Shown here one piece after another: positions 25,969-33,611 of a stretch of 64,000 nt of DNA (position 1 is the first letter of the stretch; each line of letters starts with the position of its first letter). The stretch covers positions 124,001 to 188,000 of the forward strand of contig NZ_JAJNCL010000011.1 in the NCBI RefSeq assembly GCF_021025955.1, read 5' to 3'. The notes below the pieces were generated by a model, which worked only from the letters and a program-made list of their open reading frames with translations, was not told where the DNA came from and made no database searches. The translations under genes and the position numbers were made by a program. Source of the DNA: Rhodococcus qingshengii. GTDB lineage: Bacteria; Actinomycetota; Actinomycetes; Mycobacteriales; Mycobacteriaceae.

Positions 25969-26810
25969 CTACGGTTCTCCTTGGAGACAGTCGTGACAGA
26001 AAGGTCTGGATACAGATCGAGGCGTCGATCGTCGAGATGCGTGTTGAGGGTGCGCGATTGCGCGACGGTGGCGGCGGCGATATCCGCGAAGAGCAATTCC
26101 TGGCCGCCCCCTGCCCGCGCCAACTCGGCACCGTCGGGCGCGATGGCGCACGAGAGACCGCAGTAGGTCAGCTCGGTTTCGGCGCCGCAGCGATTGACGT
26201 AGGTGACAAACATCTGACTCTCGTATGCGCGGGCCGGAACCACTTGCTGCGCAATGTGTTCGTACGGAGTCATCAACCCCGTCGGCACGATGAGCCATTC
26301 GGTACCGGCGTCGGCATGGGCCCGAACCGCTTCGGGAAATTCCACGTCGTAGCAGATCAACAATCCGCAGCGGATGCCCTCGAAATCGAACCCGACCACC
26401 AGGGTCTCACCTGGCCGGAAATATTCGCGGTCGAGCGTGCCGAACAGGTGCGTCTTGCGGTAGTGCGCAAGCGAAGTGCCGTCGCGGTCCACCACCTGCA
26501 CGCTGTTGTAGACGTCTCCCCCGTCGAGTTCGGGGTAACCGTAGACGACGGCAATGCCTGCGCTGCGAGCCATCTCGGCGACGGAATCGAAGATCGGGCC
26601 GTCGGCCGGTTCCGCGCGCAGCGACACCAGTTCGCCGATGTCGTAGCCGGTTGCAGACATCTCCGGCGTCACCAGGATCTTCGCACCGGATGCCGCGGCC
26701 TCGCGGGCAGCGGTGTCGATTGCAGCGAGGTTGAACTCCACCGACGCAAAGGTGTCCGGGGTGGTGAGCGGACCTTGGAACAGGCCAACTCGAACTGAAT
26801 CGACATGCAT
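25965..26810 (-). CDS. davA: Nitrilase-family omega-amidase (DavA-like; 5-aminovaleramide or 4-guanidinobutyramide hydrolase)
   Basis: 281 aa carbon-nitrogen hydrolase. The catalytic triad is seen as Glu50 (ILVTPEMSATGYDIG), Lys119 (YRKTHLFG) and Cys153 (GLLICYDVEFPE). YGYPELDGGDVYNSVQVVD matches delta-aminovaleramidases. AAGGAG precedes the chosen ATG, which removes 20 non-homologous residues. It would hydrolyse the amide made by the overlapping monooxygenase gene, giving an omega-amino or omega-guanidino acid. Confidence 0.85.
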   Translation of the reverse strand: MHVDSVRVGLFQGPLTTPDTFASVEFNLAAIDTAAREAAASGAKILVTPEMSATGYDIGELVSLRAEPADGPIFDSVAEMARSAGIAVVYGYPELDGGDVYNSVQVVDRDGTSLAHYRKTHLFGTLDREYFRPGETLVVGFDFEGIRCGLLICYDVEFPEAVRAHADAGTEWLIVPTGLMTPYEHIAQQVVPARAYESQMFVTYVNRCGAETELTYCGLSCAIAPDGAELARAGGGQELLFADIAAATVAQSRTLNTHLDDRRLDLYPDLSVTTVSKENRR

Positions 26811-26908
26811 GGTGCGCTCCTTCAGGAGTTCCGTGACGCCAATTTTCGACGGTGTGTGTGACGGGGACAACTACCAGCGTGACGGGTGCCGCCAATCATG
26901 TCAACTCT

Positions 26909-26920
26909 TGTTTCCTAAGA
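26909..26920. promoter_or_regulatory. Candidate XRE-cupin box upstream of the amidase operon
   Basis: GTTTCCTAAG lies about 100 bases upstream of the amidase start. A closely similar sequence, CTTTCAGGAAAC (the reverse complement of GTTTCCTGAAAG), lies in the regulator/ureohydrolase divergent region at 27610-27621. Confidence 0.35.
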
Positions 26921-26943
26921 ATCAACATTCACGGATTCGAGTC

Positions 26944-27579
26944 TCACGAAGGCGACGCGCGTGGCCCTTCCGGCAATGCCGGATTCAAGACCCACAGAAC
27001 CTTCGCCAGAACCGAGCCTTCGGCCTGAAAACTATGGTTGTGCGTCGGCGTGAATGTAAAGGAATCGCCCGCCGCAAGCACGACGTCTTCGGCATCGACG
27101 GCCTCACCGTTCGGATCCGTCCGACCGCCCTCGAACGAGACCCGCAAGCCGCCCTCCAACACGTGCACGAAGTTCACGTCGATCGGCAGACTGTAGAACT
27201 CCTGACCACTTCCGCCGCCTGGTTCCAGCTCGCCGAGCAGCACCTGAATTCGACGCTCGTTGGTAGGCGTGAGCAGGTACTCCGTCATCTTTTCGCCACC
27301 GAAGCTGATTTGCGGCATGGCGTCGGCGCGGACCACTTCACCGGCGGACGCATTCTCGAACAGGGATCCGACGGGGATCTCGAGCACTGCGCACACCTTG
27401 ATCAGGGTCGCCACCGACGCGTTGACGTGATCGCGCTCGAGTTTCGAGAGGTACCCCTTCGTCACACCACATGCCTCGGCCAGGTCGTCGAGGGTCAACC
27501 GCTTCGACTGACGTGCCGCCTTGAGCCTCGCCCCGATGCGCGGTCCGACCGGCTCGACCGCTTCCTTCGCCTTGGCCAC
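26944..27579 (-). CDS. XRE-family regulator with C-terminal cupin domain
   Basis: 211 aa. The N-terminal HTH is [40 protein letters not shown] (about 15-55); the C-terminal half is a cupin ([37 protein letters not shown]). This pairing is common in regulators of polyamine and amino-acid breakdown such as PuuR. The second GTG was chosen because GAAGGAG is 8 bases ahead of it and abuts the first. It is divergent from the ureohydrolase gene and upstream of the amidase/monooxygenase pair. Confidence 0.87.
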   Translation of the reverse strand: MAKAKEAVEPVGPRIGARLKAARQSKRLTLDDLAEACGVTKGYLSKLERDHVNASVATLIKVCAVLEIPVGSLFENASAGEVVRADAMPQISFGGEKMTEYLLTPTNERRIQVLLGELEPGGGSGQEFYSLPIDVNFVHVLEGGLRVSFEGGRTDPNGEAVDAEDVVLAAGDSFTFTPTHNHSFQAEGSVLAKVLWVLNPALPEGPRASPS

Positions 27580-27609
27580 TGAACCCACTCCTTCACGACC
27601 GCCGTGTCC

Positions 27610-27621
27610 CTTTCAGGAAAC
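27610..27621. promoter_or_regulatory. Candidate XRE-cupin box in the divergent region
   Basis: CTTTCAGGAAAC sits between the start of the XRE-cupin gene and that of the ureohydrolase, and its complement resembles the box upstream of the amidase operon. Confidence 0.35.
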
Positions 27622-27725
27622 AGGGGTTGACAACCGAGCCTCTTGAAGAAACCATACTTGCTCAGAGAGCTACATCACTGAAGGGCGCCCGGTGTGCGCC
27701 GAATCGAGAGCAGGGACCTCTGCAC

Positions 27726-28682
27726 ATGGCTACCAACAACCCCGGATCGTTCATCGGACCCGTCGACGCCACGCGCGTCCCCCGCTACGCCGAGCCGACC
27801 ACTTTTGCGCGTCTGCCGCGCCTCGACGAGGTCTCGCGCGCCGACGTGACAATCCTCGGCATCCCCTTCGATTCGGGTGTCAGCTACCGCCCCGGCGCTC
27901 GGTTCGGTCCGGGACACATCCGCGCTGCGTCGAAGCTGCTGCGTCCGTACAACCCCGCGCTCAAGGTCTCGCCCTTCGCCAACCAGCAGGTTGCCGATTT
28001 CGGTGACATCGGCGTCAACCCCTTCGACATTCAGGAAGCTCTCACGACGGTCCAGTCCGCCGTCACCGACCTGCGCGCCGACGGTTCCTCCGTGCTCACG
28101 CTCGGCGGCGACCACACCATCGCACTGCCGATCCTGCGCTCACTGGCCCGCGATCACGGCCCGATCGCCGTCCTGCACTTCGACGCTCACCTCGACACCT
28201 GGGACACCTACTTCGGTCAGCCTTTCACCCACGGCACCCCCTTCCGCCGCGCCAGCGAAGAAGGCCTGATCGATATGGAGCGCTCGCAGCACATCGGCAT
28301 CCGTGGACCGCTCTACAGCGAGAAAGACCTCGAAGACGACCGCGTCCTCGGCTTCCAGGTGATCCGCAGTGACGACTACGAGGTCGACGGCGTCGCCAGC
28401 ATCGTCGAGCGCATGCGTAAGCGCCTCGACGGTGGCCCGGTGTACGTCTCCGTCGACATCGACGTGCTCGATCCTGCCCACGCTCCGGGTACCGGAACAC
28501 CCGAAGCGGGCGGCATGACCTCTCGCGAATTGTTGAACACACTGCGCGGGTTGGTGGGACTCAACGTGGTCGGCGCCGACATCGTCGAGGTAGCGCCGGC
28601 GTACGACCACGCCGAGATCACCGGTATCGCAGCGGCTCACGTCGCTTACGAGTTGCTGTCGGTGCTCGCACTCAATCGCTGA
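27726..28682 (+). CDS. speB: Agmatinase-family ureohydrolase (agmatinase or guanidinobutyrase)
   Basis: 318 aa. The binuclear Mn2+ ligands are all present: the His of [12 protein letters not shown], the Asp/His set of [12 protein letters not shown], and the pair in [20 protein letters not shown]. The family splits guanidino compounds into urea and an amine. Next to an amide-forming monooxygenase, an amidase and gabTD, 4-guanidinobutyrate is a sensible substrate and the product GABA would enter gabT; agmatine is the default annotation. The ATG was chosen at the start of homology-like sequence ([20 protein letters not shown]). Confidence 0.88.
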   Translation: MATNNPGSFIGPVDATRVPRYAEPTTFARLPRLDEVSRADVTILGIPFDSGVSYRPGARFGPGHIRAASKLLRPYNPALKVSPFANQQVADFGDIGVNPFDIQEALTTVQSAVTDLRADGSSVLTLGGDHTIALPILRSLARDHGPIAVLHFDAHLDTWDTYFGQPFTHGTPFRRASEEGLIDMERSQHIGIRGPLYSEKDLEDDRVLGFQVIRSDDYEVDGVASIVERMRKRLDGGPVYVSVDIDVLDPAHAPGTGTPEAGGMTSRELLNTLRGLVGLNVVGADIVEVAPAYDHAEITGIAAAHVAYELLSVLALNR

Positions 28683-29320
28683 AGCAGCACAACGGTATCC
28701 GTGGTGTGATGCATCTCGGGGTTCGCGGGAAGATCACGTTCCCGCGACTCCGAGACCAACACCTTCCAACCATCGGTGAACAACGACTCCACATATTCCG
28801 GGGTATGCAGCATGGCCCGATGATGTTCGGTGGGCGACTCGTGGGGTGAGTGGCCCACTATCAGAAGATGCCCATCCGGCGCGACCAAATCACCGAGCGC
28901 CCGGAACAATTCCCCGCGCGCGGGTTCGAGCATGTGGAAGAACTGCGCGGACACCAGATCGAACGAGCGCCCCTGCGGATCCCACTTCGTCAAGTCGGCT
29001 TCCAGCCATTCGATGTCGACGCCCTCGCCTTCGACGTGCGCCTGGGCGCGACCGAGCGCAACCGACGAGATGTCGGTGCCGGTGACCTGCCACCCGCGAC
29101 GCGCCAACCACAAAGCGTCGGCGCCTTCACCGCAACCGACGTCCAGTGCGGTGCCCGGCTCGAGGCCGGAGGCCTCGGCAATCAACTGTGGGTTGGGATT
29201 TCCGCTCCACCGCGCTGGGCGTTCTTCGTACAGCGAGTTCCAGAATTGTGCGTCCGCCTTGGCGTACGGGTTCTCGGTAGTGTCGGAGTTCTCGTGGTGA
29301 TCGTGGTGTTCGTGGCTCAT
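28646..29320 (-). CDS. SAM-dependent methyltransferase
   Basis: 224 aa class I methyltransferase. After a His-rich start ([13 protein letters not shown]) it has SAM-binding motif [21 protein letters not shown] (about 58-77), [29 protein letters not shown] and [12 protein letters not shown]. The [20 protein letters not shown] opening is common in tellurite/thiopurine-methyltransferase-like actinobacterial proteins. Substrate unknown. It converges with and overlaps the ureohydrolase gene by 37 bp. Confidence 0.9.
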   Translation of the reverse strand: MSHEHHDHHENSDTTENPYAKADAQFWNSLYEERPARWSGNPNPQLIAEASGLEPGTALDVGCGEGADALWLARRGWQVTGTDISSVALGRAQAHVEGEGVDIEWLEADLTKWDPQGRSFDLVSAQFFHMLEPARGELFRALGDLVAPDGHLLIVGHSPHESPTEHHRAMLHTPEYVESLFTDGWKVLVSESRERDLPANPEMHHTTDTVVLLQRLSASTDSNS

Positions 29321-29414
29321 TCATCCAGGATGAACGACCTTCCACAACTCACGCAACCATCTTTGCTGAAACAGCAATTTCTCCATTTTCGACGCTCTGC
29401 TAACGTCACGCTTC

Positions 29415-29870
29415 GTGGCAGGTGGATTTCCCGTGTTTCGTCTCTACTGCAACTCAGAGGGCTCACACGTTTTGTGTTGTGCGCATTTCCCCGAGTTCAG
29501 CGGTTCGAACGCGGACGAAGAGTTCACCACCCAGCAGAGTTTCGACCGCGCAGTCGAGAAGATGCTGCGCGAGGCGTCCTTCGAACCAACAACCCTGACG
29601 TTGGTGGGCGAGCAACAGGGATATCCAGTCGGAGACCACCTGTTCGATGCGACGGTTCCGCGAACCGGCAGCGTCTCCTTTGCCTTTCAAGAAGCCGGAC
29701 CGCCGTGGATCGTTCTCGGCCTCGATGTTTCTTCTGAAAAATTCTGGTCCGAGATCGACGAAGACGAAGATCTCCTCGCCCTCGGCCCGATCTCTCCGTT
29801 GACGTCGGTCCCTGCTGTTGTACTCACTGCAACCGGGTGGCCACAGCGAAATGACCTCGACTCACCTTGA
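29415..29870 (+). CDS. Hypothetical protein, 151 aa
   Basis: Unrecognised soluble acidic protein (GTG start, MAGGFPVFRLYCNSEGSHVL) with two Cys-containing strands near the N-terminus and an acidic C-terminal part (SEIDEDEDLLALGP). No signal peptide or membrane helix. Divergent from the methyltransferase gene. Coding base composition is like its neighbours. Confidence 0.65.
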   Translation: MAGGFPVFRLYCNSEGSHVLCCAHFPEFSGSNADEEFTTQQSFDRAVEKMLREASFEPTTLTLVGEQQGYPVGDHLFDATVPRTGSVSFAFQEAGPPWIVLGLDVSSEKFWSEIDEDEDLLALGPISPLTSVPAVVLTATGWPQRNDLDSP

Positions 29871-30038
29871 GCTGAACTGGTTCATCACCCCGGTTCTCGT
29901 GAGATCGAACAAAAATCGGCATGATTTTCGTGAAGATCGACCGAGATGCCCGTCACGTCCTACGCCAAGATTTAGCGGTCACACTCGACTGCGCCCTCAC
30001 GAATTTCGCTCGGGCCCTGGCTCCTTCACGGAGGCACA

Positions 30039-31640
30039 ATGAAACACCGCTCTTATCCGGCACTTGCAACGGCCGCGGGGCTCGCACTCGTGTTGTCGGC
30101 TTGCAGCTCGGGAGGCACGTCCTCGGGCTCCGACGGCGGTGAACCTCTGACAGACGGAACCTTCCGTTATGCGTTGCAAGCCGATCCGGGTGCACTCAAC
30201 CCGATCATGTCCGGCTCCGCGGCAACCGCTGACATCTCGAGGCTGGCCTACGACTCCCTGGTCTACCAGGATCCTGACACCAGCGAATTCAAACCATGGT
30301 TGGCAGAAAAATGGGAAGAGACGCCCACCTCCGCTTCCTTCACCATCCGCGAAGGAGTGACCTGTACCGACGGGTCGACGCTGAACGCACAGACCGTCGC
30401 GAACAACATCAACTTCGTGGCCGATCCGGCCAACGGTTCACAACAGCGCGGCACTACGGTCCCCGTAGGCGCTTCGGCGACTGCCGATCCCGCGACCCGC
30501 ACCATCACGGTCACCACTCCGGCACCGAGCCCCTTCCTCCTCCTCACAGTCAGTCGCCTCCCGATCATGTGCGACGCCGGACTCGCGGACCCGACCGCCT
30601 CGAACAAGAAGTCCCTCGGTTCCGGGATGTTCGAAGTCACCGAAGTCGCCGCCAACGACCACTACACGTTCGAGCGTCGTGACGGCTACAACTGGGGCCC
30701 CGACGACACCACCTCCGACACACCGGGCGTCCCCAAGACCGTCATCGCTGTCATGGCGCCCAATGTCAGCACCGCCGCAAACCAGCTTCTCTCCGGCGAA
30801 CTCAACGCATCTCCGATCGCCGGTCCGGACAAGGACCGGATCGAAGCCGCCAATTTCACCTCGATCAATCGCCCGATGCCGTCCGGTCAGATGTACTTCA
30901 ACCAGATCGCGAGTAATCCCACCAGCGATCCCGCTGTTCGCAAAGCACTCATCCAGGGAGTCAATCTCGACGATCTGGCAGAAGTTATCACTGCCGGCCA
31001 GGGCACCCGCGCTACAAGTCTTGTCGGCGTAGAGCCCCGCGCCTGCGTGTACGACTCCGTCACCGGCAACATTCCGGACTACGACGTCAGTGCGGCTAAG
31101 GCAACTTTGGATGCTGCCGGCTGGACCGCGGGGCCGGACGGAAAACGAAGCAAAGACGGAAACCCGTTGACACTCCGCCTCTTCTACGCGGGAGGCGAAG
31201 AAGCTCGCAGCGCAGCAGCCGAACTCGCTCAGGCCGCATGGTCGGATCTCGGCGCAACCGTCGAGGTGACGGGAGCCGACCAGAACAAGGTTGTCGACGT
31301 CATGCTCAGCGGTAAAGACAACAATCAGTGGGACATCGCATGGATCCAGATCAACAATTCGATTCCCAGCGGGTTCACCCCGTTCTTCACCGGGCCCGCT
31401 CCGGCAGCAGGTAAGAACTTCTCTTCGATCAACAACCACGCCTACGAAGCAGCAGTGGCCAAGGCCTCCGGCTTGACCGGCGACGCGGCTTGCGCAGAGT
31501 GGGCGGACGCCGAGTCGCAGATCACCAAGACGGTGTCCGCGGTGCCGTTTGCGAATACGAACATGAGCTTCTACTTCAACAAGGCCGGGCTCGCATTCGG
31601 TAAGTCCTTCATCGGGTCTGCACTGCGTCTCTACCAGTAG
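30039..31640 (+). CDS. ABC transporter substrate-binding lipoprotein (peptide/OppA, SBP family 5)
   Basis: 533 aa. The lipoprotein signal MKHRSYPALATAAGLALVLS is followed by lipobox LSAC. The SBP-5 fold shows in LTDGTFRYALQADPGALNPI, FKPWLAEKWEETPTSASFTI, DPAVRKALIQGVNLDDLAEV and a long C-terminal lobe. No permease or ATPase genes are adjacent, so it must share a transporter encoded elsewhere. A paralog lies about 10 kb downstream on the other strand. GGAGG precedes the ATG; a strong terminator follows. Confidence 0.9.
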   Translation: MKHRSYPALATAAGLALVLSACSSGGTSSGSDGGEPLTDGTFRYALQADPGALNPIMSGSAATADISRLAYDSLVYQDPDTSEFKPWLAEKWEETPTSASFTIREGVTCTDGSTLNAQTVANNINFVADPANGSQQRGTTVPVGASATADPATRTITVTTPAPSPFLLLTVSRLPIMCDAGLADPTASNKKSLGSGMFEVTEVAANDHYTFERRDGYNWGPDDTTSDTPGVPKTVIAVMAPNVSTAANQLLSGELNASPIAGPDKDRIEAANFTSINRPMPSGQMYFNQIASNPTSDPAVRKALIQGVNLDDLAEVITAGQGTRATSLVGVEPRACVYDSVTGNIPDYDVSAAKATLDAAGWTAGPDGKRSKDGNPLTLRLFYAGGEEARSAAAELAQAAWSDLGATVEVTGADQNKVVDVMLSGKDNNQWDIAWIQINNSIPSGFTPFFTGPAPAAGKNFSSINNHAYEAAVAKASGLTGDAACAEWADAESQITKTVSAVPFANTNMSFYFNKAGLAFGKSFIGSALRLYQ

Positions 31641-31663
31641 TCCGTCGACCGAACCTTGTGCCC

Positions 31664-31706
31664 CAACGAGATACGTCAGATCAGTGCGATCTGACGTATC
31701 TCGTTG
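31664..31706. terminator. Perfect 19-bp hairpin after the binding-lipoprotein gene
   Basis: CAACGAGATACGTCAGATC, a 5-base loop, and its exact complement. It also contains the stop and last codons of a small convergent gene on the minus strand. Confidence 0.8.
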
Positions 31707-31975
31707 CCACGCCTATTGTCTAAAACCTCCGGCCAGACACCGCTCGCCGATCGCTCGGCACATCGATTGACGGACTCGTCCAGAGCGTCCGTGTCGACAA
31801 ACCATCGACGTTCTCCGAGTTGGTCGTCCTCGAACGAGAACGCCTTTCGCATCGTCACGCGAAATCCCTCGGCAGGCATCAGCGGCGGAAAGTCTTTCTC
31901 GTCCCGCACCGGTTTCGGAAGTCCTTGCCTCACAGCGAATGTACGACGGATCTCGATGCTGAACATGACGACCAC
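31676..31975 (-). CDS. Small protein with weak resemblance to 6-pyruvoyl-tetrahydropterin synthase/QueD
   Basis: 99 aa (or 96 from an inner ATG). MFSIEIRRTFAVRQGLP, then FRVTMRKAFSFEDDQLGERR and WFVDTDALDESV, follows the strand pattern of the T-fold QueD/PTPS family (MVVDFGDLK-like strand), but the Zn-binding His residues are absent. The last ten codons form one side of the terminator hairpin. It may be a degenerate or divergent family member; no clear ribosome site was found. Confidence 0.45.
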   Translation of the reverse strand: MVVMFSIEIRRTFAVRQGLPKPVRDEKDFPPLMPAEGFRVTMRKAFSFEDDQLGERRWFVDTDALDESVNRCAERSASGVWPEVLDNRRGNEIRQIALI

Positions 31976-32001
31976 GGTATTAATGCAAATGTAGCGACGC
32001 T

Positions 32002-32355
32002 CTAGGAACGGACGAGCCTCGCAATCGCGTCGGTCGCTTCCTTCACCTTTGCCTCCGCCTCGGGACCACCGTCAACGGCAGCTTTGACGACGCAATGGCT
32101 GATGTGGTCCTCGAGCAGTCCCATGGCCACCGCGTGGAGAGCCTTGGTCATCGCCGAGACCTGCGTGAGAATGTCGATGCAGTACTTGTCCTCGTCGACC
32201 ATGCGCTGCAGGCCGCGAGCTTGACCCTCTATGCGACGCAGACGCCCCAGGTAGTCGCCCTTGGCGGTGATGTAGCCGTGCGAATCACTCGTGCAGCATG
32301 CATCGCCGGCCGTATCGCTGCTTGGAGCACTGCCTACTTCTGTCGCTTCCAACAT
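32002..32355 (-). CDS. csoR: CsoR/RcnR-family metal-sensing repressor
   Basis: 117 aa. The DUF156 core YLGRLRRIEGQARGLQRMVD, KYCIDILTQVSAMTKALHAV, LEDHISHCVV holds the Cys, His and Cys that bind Cu(I) in CsoR, spaced as Cys ... His-x3-Cys. The N-terminal tail adds Cys-Cys and His. Metal binding releases the protein from DNA (family knowledge). AGGAGG lies 7 bases from the ATG. Three candidate operators lie nearby at 33392, 37357 and 37493. Confidence 0.92.
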   Translation of the reverse strand: MLEATEVGSAPSSDTAGDACCTSDSHGYITAKGDYLGRLRRIEGQARGLQRMVDEDKYCIDILTQVSAMTKALHAVAMGLLEDHISHCVVKAAVDGGPEAEAKVKEATDAIARLVRS

Positions 32356-32553
32356 TCGATGTCCTCCTGTTCGTCAACGCGTGACTTCGCAACAATTCTC
32401 GTTTCCGGGGCGATGTGCGGATACTCTTCGGCTTCCGTTGTCCTGCAGAGCAATCACTGCGCACATCGCCAGGCACTTCGCTACTGCACGAACAGATGGG
32501 TGCATGGTGATCGCCCATGCCCGTTTTCCCGTTGCTGCGAGACTCATTCGGTC

Positions 32554-33384
32554 TCAGTGCCCGTGGCGCGAGTGGCTCGAGTGTTCGACCCCAGGAGTGG
32601 TCGCATTGTCGGCAGTCAGAGTGAATTCCGCCGTACGCACCACTTCGCCATGTTTGAAGTCCAGGAACAACCGGTAGTCCTCAGCGCTCGGCATGTTGGC
32701 GTCGAAGGTGATTGCCGGTCCAGCCGGCGTGACACCGTCACCGGGATGACCGTCCGGATGCACATGGAGATATGCGAGGTCGGAAGCACGCAACGCGACC
32801 AGATGCCCGTACGCGGCAAGGTAGGGCTGCAAGTCCGTGACCGGGATTCCGTCACGACTGACCGAGAGCGTGAGCTTCGATGTCTGGCCGGCATGGGCCG
32901 CACCTTCGAGAGAGACGGTATAGCCGTCGACCGTCGTGGCGGCAGCAGCGGCGGGCAACGGCCGAGGATCATAGGAGCCGGCGACGCGTACATCCGCACT
33001 CAGCGTCATTCCGTCACCGCCGTCCGGGGTGAAGTCAGCGAAGACTCGGTAGTCTCCCGCGTGATCGAAATCGACTGACACACGCCAGTTTCCGTTCTCG
33101 TCCAATTCGGGATGCACGTGCTGGAATCCGGTCAGGTCCAGACCGACCACGATCAGATGCAACTGCTTGTCGTGGGTGTCCGTGTACCGGGTCAACGGAG
33201 TTCCAACCGAATCCAGGATCCGGAACTGCAAGGGGACATGGCTGCCGACGGCCGCCTCCGACGTTGCCAATTCCAGTGTGTAGCCGTTGTCGCTGAACAT
33301 CTTGCCCTCCAAAGATTGGGTCGGCAGCACTTCCGTTGCCGTCTGCGTCGGGTTCGACACTCCTTGAAATCGAACCTGTTGCAA
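32554..33384 (-). CDS. Metal-type HVHP-repeat protein, His-rich C-terminus
   Basis: Up to 276 aa from a TTG; an ATG at 33300 with GGAGGG 5 bases upstream gives 248 aa. Two beta-sandwich-like halves each contain a HVHP motif (LTGFQHVHPELDENG and LAYLHVHPDGHPGDG), and the end is EHSSHSRHGH. Relatives in actinobacteria are copper-associated, usually exported, proteins. Here neither start gives a signal peptide, so the N-terminus may be lost or the protein cytoplasmic. It reads out from a CsoR-type operator. Confidence 0.7.
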   Translation of the reverse strand: MQQVRFQGVSNPTQTATEVLPTQSLEGKMFSDNGYTLELATSEAAVGSHVPLQFRILDSVGTPLTRYTDTHDKQLHLIVVGLDLTGFQHVHPELDENGNWRVSVDFDHAGDYRVFADFTPDGGDGMTLSADVRVAGSYDPRPLPAAAAATTVDGYTVSLEGAAHAGQTSKLTLSVSRDGIPVTDLQPYLAAYGHLVALRASDLAYLHVHPDGHPGDGVTPAGPAITFDANMPSAEDYRLFLDFKHGEVVRTAEFTLTADNATTPGVEHSSHSRHGH

Positions 33385-33391
33385 TTTGTAC

Positions 33392-33410
33392 CATACCCCC
33401 CTAGGGTATG
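33392..33410. promoter_or_regulatory. Candidate CsoR operator 1
   Basis: CATACCC-CCCTA-GGGTATG, a perfect 7-bp inverted repeat around a C-rich centre, placed between the His-rich protein gene and the divergent small ORF/MFS operon. The form matches operators of CsoR-family repressors. Confidence 0.7.
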
Positions 33411-33454
33411 CAACGAACTACTCGAACACCCTGAATTCACTCGAAGGAGATCCG

Positions 33455-33601
33455 ATGCGCATCTACGCAGAGCGCCGGCCGAATGAGTTCCAAGAACAGC
33501 ATTTCCCCGCGCACCTCGACGAAGCGCTGCGCCGATGTCGCCCAGGCTCGCTTTCGACACCCCTTGACCACACGAGCATCACCTATACCCCGTACAGGTA
33601 A
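33455..33601 (+). CDS. Small ORF, 48 aa, first in the MFS operon
   Basis: An ATG stands 4 bases after GAAGGAGA and opens MRIYAERRPNEFQEQHFPAH, ending with THSITYTPYR-like residues (TSITYTPYR). It has one Cys, several His and Arg, and no membrane segment. The stop is 10 bases ahead of the MFS gene, so it is the first cistron after the CsoR-type operator. It is not recognised and could be a leader or a small metal-related protein. Confidence 0.45.
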   Translation: MRIYAERRPNEFQEQHFPAHLDEALRRCRPGSLSTPLDHTSITYTPYR

Positions 33602-33611
33602 GGAACTCAGA

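Noticed and set aside
24127-26166. 679-codon frame on the plus strand
   Set aside because: Antisense to the monooxygenase and amidase genes, both with strong family matches along their length.
24280-26810. Tryptophan 2-monooxygenase plus indoleacetamide hydrolase (auxin synthesis)
   Set aside because: The oxygenase family is shared, but the amidase is nitrilase-type like DavA and not amidase-signature type like IaaH, and the neighbours are GABA, ureohydrolase and GDH genes.
29921-30142. 73-codon frame upstream of the binding-lipoprotein gene with RHVLRQD
   Set aside because: It looked at first like a third His-Val leader, but it lacks the R-R-H-V-D-L and Cys pattern and overlaps the lipoprotein start.
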